From the NCBI RefSeq assembly GCF_019703515.2, contig NC_059362.1:22814826-22878825 (forward strand): a stretch of 64,000 nucleotides of DNA, given 5' to 3'. Positions 56,076-64,000 of this stretch are shown piece after piece. Under the pieces are notes generated by a model, which worked only from the letters and a program-made list of their open reading frames with translations, did no database searches and was not told where the DNA came from. The stretch's first letter is position 1. Each line of letters starts with the position of its first letter. Source of the stretch: Myxocyprinus asiaticus (Eukaryota; Chordata; Actinopteri; Cypriniformes; Catostomidae). Both the position numbers and the translations under genes were made by a program.

Positions 56076-56700
56076 TATGGAGTCGTCTTCGCCACTGGAG
56101 GAAGTGTTTCGATCCCTCACCAGCATCCACCATGCGCAACACCAGGCCCTCATGGATCTATGAGCGGAGCAGCAACTGCACATTGAGGCGCACCTTTGAG
56201 GCCAAGAGGAGGACTGACGGGTGTTGTGGAGCTTGGTACCCCGGCGAGGGGGGTGCGCACCATGACCCCGGCAGCAGCGAACCCCCATGTGACACTGGCG
56301 AAGATGGGGGCGCAAGATGAGCTGGAGGCCTTTCTGGAGCTCTTCGAGCACACAGCCCCAGGCTCTGGAATGGAAGTCCACCTCCTACCGCTGCTGACCG
56401 GGGAGGCCCAACTCACGGCCCAACAACTCCCAGTTGACAACCTCCTGAGGTACCCTGAGCTGAAGAAAGCCATCCTGCAGCAGGTCGGCCGCAGTCCCGA
56501 AGAGCATTACCGGCGGTTCCAAACCCTGACGCTGAGCGAAGTTGACTGCCCATTTGTCTTCGTTCAAGAGCTCCGCAACACCTGTCAGTGGTGGGTGCTG
56601 GCCGAGGAGTCCAGTAACATCGGGGGCATCATCGATCTCGTGAAATGGTGGAACAATCCCCCGAGACCGGTGCCCCGGGGAGCCGGGACACGTCCGTGAA
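56076..56700 (+). pseudogene. Gag of the Gmr1-type element
   Basis: The ATG at 56076 begins MESSSPLEEVFRSLTSIHHA with a stop soon after. The capsid-like part (ANPHVTLAKMGAQDELEAFL, ELFEHTAPGSGMEVHLLPLL, GRSPEEHYRRFQTLTLSEV) is read from 56196 in the same overall order as SCAN-like gag proteins of fish gypsy elements. Between LAEESSNIGGIIDLV and the next block the distal capsid and any zinc knuckle are largely missing. PGHVRERCPVMEVGT right after 56680 is probably the knuckle remnant. Confidence 0.78.
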
Positions 56701-57119
56701 CGGTGCCCGGTGATGGAGGTGGGGACGGTGATCCGGGTCCCTGACACTCCACAGGCCACCCCCGATCAAGCAAGGATGTACCAAATACCCGTGAGTATTG
56801 GGGGGGGGGGGGTAAATACCAAGCCTTTGTGGATTCAGGATGTAACCAAACATCTATTCATCAATGCTTGGTTCAAAATGGGGCATTGGATTCAAATAAT
56901 CAGGTGAAGGTGAGGTGTGTGCAAGGGGATATTTATGATTATCCTGCATTAACTGTCACTATTCTATTGCGGGGTCAAAAGCATAACATTGAGGCTGTTG
57001 TTAGTTCCCGCCTCACCCATCCACTAATTTTGGGTACTAATTGGCCGGCTTTTCCCGAATTGTTAAAGGGGTTGTGTGTGGATGGGTCCTGTAAAACAGT
57101 GGGGTGTGCAATGCGCTGA
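56700..57119 (+). pseudogene. Aspartic protease of the Gmr1-type element
   Basis: FVDSGCNQTSIHQ at about 56823-56862 supplies the DSG active-site triplet typical of retroviral-type proteases. Later LILGTNWPAF matches the family's second hydrophobic segment. A G-run (56799-56811) just upstream shifts the frame relative to the preceding MYQIPVSIGGGG. It processes the Gag-Pol precursor in active relatives. Confidence 0.75.
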
Positions 57120-58341
57120 TGGGGGAGGCGGAGCTGGGGCTGTCTACGTCAGCTCCGTGTCAGGATGATGTAAGGGAGGGGGAAGTCTCGGCTTCCCCAG
57201 CCTTTAGGGGAATTCCCGCTGGGGATTTCCCTCTGGAGCAGATGCGAGACGAGACTCTTAAGCACATATTTGACCAAGTGAAAATAATTGATGGTCAACG
57301 CCTTCAGCCGTGCACTGCACACACATATCCGTATTTCTCAATTATAAACGATCGGTTGTATCGAGTGACGCAGGACACTCAGACAAAAGAAGATACAACC
57401 CAGTTGTATATACCAAGGAGCCATCAGGAAATGTTGTTCCAGGCGGCTCTTCACAGTCCGATGGCAGGTCATTTGGGACAGGGGAAAACACTAAACCGTC
57501 TCATGACCCATTTCTATTGGCCAGGCATTCACGGGGATGTTAGCTGGTGGTGTGCGACATGCCACGAATGTCAGCTGGTGAATCCACTGGCCAGTCCAAA
57601 AGTGCCATTGCACCCTCTTCTGTTGATCGAGGTTCCCTTTGACAGAGTTGGCATGGACCTTGTCAGGCCATTAGAACGGTCAGCACACGGGCATCGCAGA
57701 GGCACTCTTCAGAATAATCTCCTGACTGGGGATTCCGAAAGAAATCCTCACTGACCAGGCCACTAATTTCATGTCACATACACTACGTGAGCTGTACAAA
57801 TGATTATGTATTAAATTGATTGGACAAGAGTGTACCATCCACAAACAGATGGCTTGGTCAAACGATTTAATAAGACCTTAAAAATATGATTCGTAAGTTT
57901 GTGCATGAAGATTGGGATAGGTGGCTCAAACCCCTGTTATTTGCAGTACGAGAGGTCCCACAAGCCTCCATTGGGTTTTCCCCATTTTAATTATTATATG
58001 GGCATAAGCCCCGTGGTGTGTTAAATGTCATGAAGGAAAATTGAGAGGAGGGACCTTCACAAAGCAAAAATGAAATTCAATACGTTCTTGACCTGAGAGC
58101 AAAACTCCACACACTGGTGCGTCTATCACAGGAGAATTTGGTACTTGAAGTACTTGTATTACTGCCCACATCGAACTCTAAATTACTCGCAAAGTGGCAA
58201 GGGCCCTTTGAGGTCACACAGAGATTTGGGGAAGTCGATTATGAGGTAGTGCATACGGATAGGGGCGGAGCTCGTCAAATTTACCACCTCAACCTACTAA
58301 AACCACGGAGAGAGGTGGTCCCCGTATCTTGCCGATGGTAG
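57120..58341 (+). pseudogene. Integrase of the Gmr1-type element, located upstream of RT
   Basis: The N-terminal zinc-binding HHCC motif is intact (HSPMAGHLGQGKTLNRLMTH ending in WWCATCHEC). After LIEVPFDRVGMDLVRPLERS a deletion removes the part that should hold the first catalytic Asp environment. The second Asp context (ILTDQATNF) follows in another frame. In QTDGLVKRFNKTLK the catalytic Glu position is Lys. The C-terminal domain (NSKLLAKWQGPFEVTQRF, RQIYHLNLLKPRRE) is present. Not functional. Confidence 0.85.
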
Positions 58342-58389
58342 TTCCGGAGAAGGAGAAGCTCAGCCCGGAAGTGAGTCTAAAAGCAGTTA

Positions 58390-58850
58390 ACCCCAGTCCC
58401 TTGCGGAGACCACCTCTCACTGTCACAACGTACGGAGGTTGCCAGGTTGCAAAATAATTTCTCTGATGTGTTCTCATCTCTCTCCGGCTGCACTAATCTC
58501 ATAAAACACCACATCGAGGCAATCCCAGGAGTAGTGGTATGTAGTCATCCCAACCGCTTACCTGAACACAAGAAACAAATAGTATGGGAAGAATTAAAGG
58601 CCATGCTCGATATGGGCGTAATAGAAGAATCCCACAGTGATTGGGCCAGCCCGGTGGTTCTGGTACCTAAGAGCGATGGGTCGGTCTGGTTCTGTATGGA
58701 TTATAGATAGGTCAATACGGTGTCGAAATTTGATGCTTATCCAATGCCTTGAATTGACGAACTGATCGATTGGTTGAGCTCGGCTCGCTTTTATTCGACA
58801 CTGGAAGAGGTGATTTATATTAAGCACGTGCAAACCATCGGGATTTAACA
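58390..58850 (+). pseudogene. Reverse transcriptase of the Gmr1-type element, truncated
   Basis: Open from 58447: HHIEAIPGVVVCSHPNRLPE, then MGVIEESHSDWASPVVLVPK, KSDGSVWFCMDYR, the conserved fingers of Ty3/gypsy RT. A TAG follows MDYR. The frame continues as VNTVSKFDAYPMP, another stop, IDELIDWLSSARFYSTLEEV, and ends at the motif A region. No catalytic YxDD, RNase H or chromodomain follows. Confidence 0.85.
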
Positions 58851-59075
58851 ATTTTCAGGATGGGGAGATGGGTGACATTCATATGGAGACTTATTTTACC
58901 AATTTTGCATGTTTTTGTGGTTATGATTTAACTCTTAGACATACAAGCTGTATCTACATGATAATTTAGTCATAGTGTAGGGGATATAGCGTAACTACCA
59001 GAGTTTTTGTTGGCCCCCCTGGGCTGTGGGCCCCTAGAATTGTCACCCCTTTTCACCCCACTAGTGACGGCCCTG

Positions 59076-60136
59076 AATACAGTACACCACCCAGGATTTG
59101 CTTCAGTATTTTTCATAACGATATTTTATTGTAGATAACTTTATCTGTCTGTTTTCTCTTTTCCTCTGTTCTGTTATATCAGTTCATCAGGGTGTGGGAC
59201 AGACAAGATATTATAACGTGTGTTCACTGTGTTGTGGGACTGTCATTAGTCTATAATGCCCAAGACCACTTACAACACACACACACAATTTATTTATTTT
59301 TTTATTTTATTTTTTTTGTTCATTCATCTGTTCATTCTTTTTTGTTCTTGTTTGTTTTGTTTGGTAGCTTGTTTGTTCATTCATTTGGTTATTCGTTTGT
59401 CTGTTCTTTCTTTTATTCTGGTGGTCTGTTTATTCATTTCATTTGTTTGTTGACAAATTTTTTTATTTTGTCTGATAGTTTGTTCATTTATTTGTTCATC
59501 TGTTTCTTTCATTCGTTTTGTCTTATGTAAACAATGCAAAAAAATATTCATTTATTTTTATTAAAGTGTGTTGAGCAGCTCTGAGTGGCTGTTAGACTAA
59601 TTTGGAGTGGATTTTAGTGATCTTTTCTTAAATTATTACACTAAATGTCTGCTCATTATGAGAACTGAGAAATCAAAAGGTCAGAGAGCTAAAGAAAAAA
59701 GCCAAGTAAGGGATTACAGAGCTGTTTGATGAGAATTGAAGACAACCGTGTCCTTAATAAACTCTCTTTTTCTCTTTAGCTGTTTAACTGGTGTTGTTTT
59801 TCGCTGATCTGTTGTTTCTCATCCCATGGGAATTTGGGTTTGTGTTCGGCTCACTTGATTTTGTTTCAAGTTCTGTATTGTCCTGCTGTCCTGACTGGTA
59901 CTCTCTCACCCCATCAACATGCTACTCACTCAATCTTCAGGACAACAATCTCCAAGAAATACTTCCACAGCCTCTGGCCCCTCCCCAAAGCTTACCTAGA
60001 CATCATGTTTTAAGTGGGTGGAGTCTATGCCTGATAGGACACCACAAATATAACAAAATGATGAATGATTCTAAAGTTTATCATAACACATGTGTATATG
60101 TGTATTGTATACATTACATTCTAGCAGAAAAGCTTG
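59076..60136. other. Non-coding; TTTG/TTCA-rich low complexity at 59280-59530
   Basis: T-rich degenerate tetranucleotide sequence makes hydrophobic open frames without meaning. The rest is single-copy-looking, and nothing is recognised. Confidence 0.5.
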
Positions 60137-62169
60137 GTTCCCTATCTGTCACTCACTCGACGTTGTGTCGATGTAGTGACACAAGGGGTCACTCTTGGGA
60201 GCCCGAAACATCTCTGGTCTTGATAAAAGGCCAATGAAAATACCCCGAACATACAGGTATAAAAGGAGCTGGTATGCAACCACTCATTCAGATTTTCTCT
60301 TCGGAGCCGAACGGTCGATGTTCACTGAGCTGAATTCCACGGCTGCTCATTCACCTCTGCTGGATCTAAAGGTGCATTTCAGCGGCTTCTCCCTCCTCTG
60401 CACTGGTGCACTGCAGAGAACACCCCTGGGCACTTCGGCAGAAATAAAAGAGTATATTTCTCTAAAAGAGCGGCACACATGGAACGTCTTTTTAAATACG
60501 CGTCTTTTTAAATATGCCTTTCCGTTTGTGTGTTATTCCTGGTTGCGGTCGTTATCTCTCGCCTTCTGATGGTCACGATCATTGTCTTTCATGTCTGGGC
60601 GCTACCCACGCGGAGACAGTGTTCGTGGATGGATCATGTACTCATTGTGAGAACATGACCATGGCAACGTTGCGGTTGTGGCTTGCCTTCATAAGAAAGC
60701 AAGCCACCCCAGTGGCTCCCCGCCTCGGTCCTTCTACCTACGGGTATGAGGCCAGCGCGGCTAGCACTGGGGGCAATTTGGGGACCCCAATGGGACCACC
60801 TCCGCCGGGTATCCCCCCGCGGACCTCCCATTCCCCAGCACGCTCGTCTGCCCCGATCGGGCTTCCGGATGAGTCCGCCGGCTCATCTCACGGCGAGTTC
60901 GACCTCTTGTTTGGAGCCCACGAAGGTGATGAGCTCTCAAGCACAGCATCGGAGAGCGGGCTCGTTCAGTCGGACGCGGAAGCCTCAGCTGATCTCCAGG
61001 TGGAACTGATTTTGTCCCGTGTAGTGGCAGGCACAAGCAGGTAAATCCGGGACAGCTGGCCGGGTGTATCACTTGTGCATAGCGCCTTTCACCTCCCTTG
61101 AGCCCAGTAGTGTTCACAAACTGTGTTCCCTGGATGATTTCCTCTGAGCCCTGTGGCAGACGAGTTTGCGGAGAAGCTCGCTGCCGGCTCAGTACATGTG
61201 CTAACTAAGCCCTGTACTGGGGTAGGTGCTCTGCATGTGTTGGCTCCCCCATAGGTAACCCCATGCGACATATATCTTCAGCTAATTCGTTTCCCTGTTG
61301 GTAAACTGCATCTTTCTTGGGCAGAGGCCCCTCTGCCCCAGTCACCATGTTTGTAGAAACTCCTCCCCCGTAGGGTAGGACCTACCATGGGACTTCTACA
61401 CATGACATACTTCCGACAAAGCTCAGCAAGACCCTGTGACGTATTTCCACTCAAAATACCCCCACTCTCTCTGGGTGGGGTGTGATCTCCGCGGTGTCTT
61501 CCCCTTGGGAGACCCACCCCCCCCACCCCCGGTGGCCCCGGTCAGATAACTCTTTTTTTTGGGGAGAGGAAAAAAAGAGAGTATAAGAGGCCACAACTGG
61601 GCTAGCCTGTCTCTATCTTTTGGTCAGTCGACTTGTCCCTGAAGGGCCATTTGACACTCATAACAGCGTTGGGGGAGGTTACGTGTCAGCCTGGTGCACT
61701 GGCTACAAGGCACAGAGTGGTCTGCCCGTCACACATTGCCAGTTCACGTAACACAGTTTAGCCAGTTGCGGCGTTTCGTATAGGGACCCCTAGTGTCACT
61801 ACACCGAAACAACGTCGAGTGAGTGACAGATAGGGAACATCCTGGTTACTTGCATAACCTCCGTTCCCTGATGGCAGGAACGAGACATTGTGTCCCTCCT
61901 GCCACAATGCTGGACTACCCGCTGAAATGGCCGGGACCTTGTCTCGGCTCCTCAGCACAAAACCTGAATGAGTGGTTGCATACCAGCTCCTTTTATACCC
62001 GTATGTTCGGGGGAGTGGTATGCAAATACCACTCGCCAATTTTCACTGGCCTTTTATCAAGACCAGAGGTGTTTTGGGCTCCCAAGAGTGACCCCTAGTG
62101 TCACTACATCGACACAACGTCTCGTCCCCTCCATCAGGGAACGGAGGTTACGCAAGTAACCAGGACGTT
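60137..62169 (+). mobile_element. DIRS-type retrotransposon, copy D, internal deletion derivative
   Basis: GTT stands at both borders (60137-60139 and 62167-62169). The left terminal repeat with TATAAAAG (near 60260), gag start, the tail, the internal complementary region (61785 to about 61895) and the right terminal repeat remain. Reverse transcriptase, RNase H and nearly all of the recombinase are deleted (about 3.9 kb). The octamer/spacer segment of the left repeat is shortened (AAAATACCCCGAAC). Confidence 0.9.
60514..61044 (+). CDS. Open gag N-terminus fused to the last residues of the recombinase (copy D)
   Basis: This 176-residue frame is uninterrupted: MPFRLCVIPGCGRYLSPSDG with a full Cys set (CVIPGC, CLSCLG, CTHC), a Pro-rich middle (GPPPPGIPPRTSHSPARSSA), an acidic region (FDLLFGAHEGDELSS), then LQVELI joined to LSRVVAGTSR. 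The latter is the C-terminal end of the DIRS recombinase in copy B. The deletion kept the frame and the native stop. The TATA box lies about 250 bases upstream. Whether it is translated is unknown. It is the only DIRS ORF in the window without a visible break. Confidence 0.6.
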   Translation: MPFRLCVIPGCGRYLSPSDGHDHCLSCLGATHAETVFVDGSCTHCENMTMATLRLWLAFIRKQATPVAPRLGPSTYGYEASAASTGGNLGTPMGPPPPGIPPRTSHSPARSSAPIGLPDESAGSSHGEFDLLFGAHEGDELSSTASESGLVQSDAEASADLQVELILSRVVAGTSR

Positions 62170-62407
62170 CCTCCAAGTCTATTTCCAAGCCACGCTAAAT
62201 TACCACACCGTGCTTACCACAGCAGCTCCATGTGTCAATCCAAATGCTGTGCTGACATTGCATATTGAGTAAACGAAGAGAGTGCAGAACACATTCTCTA
62301 CAGACCTTCTGCCCTTCATCAGCCCTGGAAAACACATCTCACTTTAATCAGCACAGACACTCAGGGTTCAGTCCTCTGTCCCAGAGAGTCATGGATGTAA
62401 ATAAATA

Positions 62408-62510
62408 TTTAAAGGGAAAGTTCACCCAAAAATGAAAATTGTCATCATTTACTCAACCTTGTGTTGTTCCAAACTTGTATGACTTTCTTGTTTCCATGAA
62501 ACCAATAAAA
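62408..62510. repeat. Left arm of palindromic MITE (Angel-like)
   Basis: AAAGGGAAAGTTCACCC, AAAATGAAAATTGTCATCAT and TTGTTCCAAACTTGTATGAC are the standard left-arm words. No right arm. Confidence 0.65.
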
Positions 62511-63832
62511 ACTTTAGGAATTTTTTATTTATTTTTTTGCTGTAATTGCAAAGAATGCAAAGAAGAGCAACAGAGCTGTGATGCAACAGTACCATAAGCT
62601 TATGGCTAAAAAGTGCCATCCCCTGAAGAAAAAAAAGAAAAGTGAGTATCAGGTCTTGTTTTCCAGTAAAATTATCTAAACATTCTTAAAAGAAAAATTT
62701 AAAATTGCTCAAGACAATGCAACTTGTTTTCTGAGACGGTATCTTGAATACAACTGTATGTGATTTTTTTTTCTTTTGTATTAAGCTTGTTTAAAGGTGG
62801 TTTAATTTTTAAGTTAAAATACTTTCTCTTTTGTTTTTTTTTTTGTTTTTTTGACTAAATGTGCAGAGTTAGCTGTGACGAAGCCGTTTGTAGGTTGATT
62901 CCTCAAAAAGTCTAAACATTGTGACTCTGTGGTGCTGTCAAACATTGCTCTGTTTCTTTGAGCAGCCTGTCTAGCCCGACAGAGCAATATTGACTTTTGT
63001 CTGTGGGCGGGGCTAGCTGTCTGGCTTACAATTAATGGAAGACAGAGGGAATTTTTGAGAAACATGTTCAGGAAAACAACCATCATTTTTGCAAGTCAGT
63101 TTGGTGATGCTAGTGGCACAGAAATTTCACACTTTACCTTTTGATGCTCGACCTGTTGATGCTCATTGACCCCACCCATGGGTTTGACTTTACTTTGCAT
63201 AAATGAGTTCACATTTACTATATAGTGTGCTGACCAATATTGTTCATAATGTTGACAAATTATATCAGTTCTGCGGGGGGCATGCACATCAACAGGTTAA
63301 CCTGATATTGTCACTGGAAAACAAGCTAAAGACACTCATTAAGAAAATAATTTGTTGTAGTTCTTGAATCCGAATATGCAGTTTGTATACAAATTGCGTT
63401 GTCTCCTGATCCCACACTCCCCCCTCGCCCCACTCAATTCTTGTTAATATTCACTGTCTAATCTAACAAAGGCGTAAAAAGGTCACCAACCCCAAAACAT
63501 GTTACAGAAAATTGATCTCATTCATTGTACTCATCTCTAACCAAATTTGGCCTTGTCTTGCTTTTGGAAGAGTTACATTTTTCCTGTTGCAGAATCTCTT
63601 TTTGTGAATGTGTGGGAGATTAAGAGAAAGCAGAGAGAATGAAAACAGACAGACTGATTAACCATGACATGCTGATTTTGACCTCTTTTTTCAGCTGTTC
63701 TCTCTTTCTCTATAAATGATAGCAGAAGATGTCTGTACTTGTTTAGCTAGCTGTGCCATATGATATACTGCATTTCAGCAGTTTGTTGTTTGACAGAGAG
63801 GGTGTGTGTTCCTCTGTTTGTCCTTCTTTTAG
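62511..63832. other. Non-coding intronic sequence
   Basis: AT-rich, no element ends recognised. It finishes in a good polypyrimidine acceptor (CCTCTGTTTGTCCTTCTTTTAG). Confidence 0.45.
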
Positions 63833-64000
63833 ATGCTCATACCTCTCTGGTCAGTTTGAACAGTACAGTGTTATGACAACAGTATTAAAAATGAATTCTG
63901 CAGTGACTCTTTATGACTCATCAGCCAGCTGCCTTTGCCGGGAACAACTGACCAGATTTCCCAGTACCTCCCTACACCAGGAGGATATATCTCCCCTGAG
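63833..64000 (+). CDS. Candidate exon of the host gene, cut by the window edge
   Basis: After TTCTTTTAG (AG at 63831-63832) one base completes a split codon and the frame then stays open for all remaining 55 codons: CSYLSGQFEQYSVMTTVLKM, then NSAVTLYDSSASCLCREQ, LTRFPSTSLHQEDISPL. The split phase fits the end of the exon at 3799-3970 exactly. The peptide has non-repetitive, protein-like composition and does not look like any transposon protein in the window. The other two frames contain stops early on. Protein family not recognised. Confidence 0.5.

Larger units (their letters stand above)
55707..58850 (+). mobile_element. Ty3/gypsy retrotransposon of Gmr1 type (integrase before RT), 3' truncated
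   Basis: In order on the plus strand: putative 5' LTR and primer site, gag, aspartic protease, integrase, then the start of the reverse transcriptase. Canonical Ty3/gypsy elements have the integrase last. An integrase-first order is known from the Gmr1 group of fish. The RT ends in the palm near 58810-58850 and no RNase H or 3' LTR follows. All genes carry deletions, stops or frameshifts. Confidence 0.85.
54278..59075. mobile_element. Decayed hAT-like MITE enclosing a Tc1 fragment and a Gmr1-type element
   Basis: The left end CAGGGCCATAGCTAGGGAAT and the inverted right end CAGGGCCGTCACTAG share termini and an AATTCTAGGGGCC-type subterminal word. The flanks CATGCAGC and AATACAGT match at only 5 of 8 positions. 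The pairing is therefore probable rather than proven. Confidence 0.5.

Noticed and set aside
56037..56853. Minus-strand frames over the Gmr1-type gag
   Set aside because: Antisense shadows of a GC-rich gag gene.
59192..59530. Another Phe-rich 'membrane protein' frame
   Set aside because: Same T-rich tetranucleotide artefact.

Overview
The window looks like intronic or intergenic DNA from a bony fish, most likely a cyprinid. The reasons are its AT-rich background, many microsatellites, and a mix of Tc1, hAT, piggyBac-like, palindromic MITE, L2-like, DIRS-type and Gmr1-type elements. The organism is inferred from the repeat families I recognise. No bacterial or viral gene organisation, CRISPR array, rRNA or tRNA gene was seen.

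Host coding signal is sparse. A 172-base candidate exon (3799-3970) and a candidate exon running off the right edge (63833-64000) both lie on the plus strand, have good splice signals, and are phase compatible. Together they suggest a single host gene whose intron of about 60 kb carries everything else. I could not name the protein.

Left part (1-15 kb): a decayed Tc1 element with long inverted ends (1745-3359); a 1-kb CCAT tetranucleotide array; an LTR element with matching 309-bp direct repeats (6890-9062) coding a gag-like, repeat-rich protein on the minus strand; a second, related array of 39-bp coding repeats (10.29-11.88 kb); and an L2-like LINE fragment with a rearranged 5' part (12.76-14.25 kb). 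The last two lie between the ends of what looks like one palindromic MITE.

Middle (15.9-43 kb): two minus-strand copies of one DIRS family (A, 15965-18144; B, 20739-26298); hAT elements at 18.5, 28.8 and 35.9 kb; a piggyBac-like element (32621-34582) inside a palindromic MITE; a Tc1 element (38849-41498) interrupted by a hAT element with a perfect 8-bp target duplication; and a small hAT MITE with its own perfect 8-bp duplication (41679-42040).

Right part (43.5-62.2 kb): a four-level nest (hAT MITE, BED-finger hAT, palindromic MITE, DIRS copy C); a second nest holding a Tc1 fragment and a 3'-truncated Ty3/gypsy element with protease-integrase-reverse transcriptase order, as in Gmr1-type elements; and DIRS copy D (60137-62169). 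Copy C is the most complete DIRS: inverted terminal repeats with a TATA/octamer/CCAAT promoter, gag, reverse transcriptase, RNase H, tyrosine recombinase, and an internal complementary region whose sequence matches a circle junction through one shared GTT. Every mobile coding region has stops, frameshifts or deletions. I found no convincing evidence of a wholly new system. The most informative signals are the DIRS circle-junction architecture, the insertion hierarchy and the Gmr1-type gene order.
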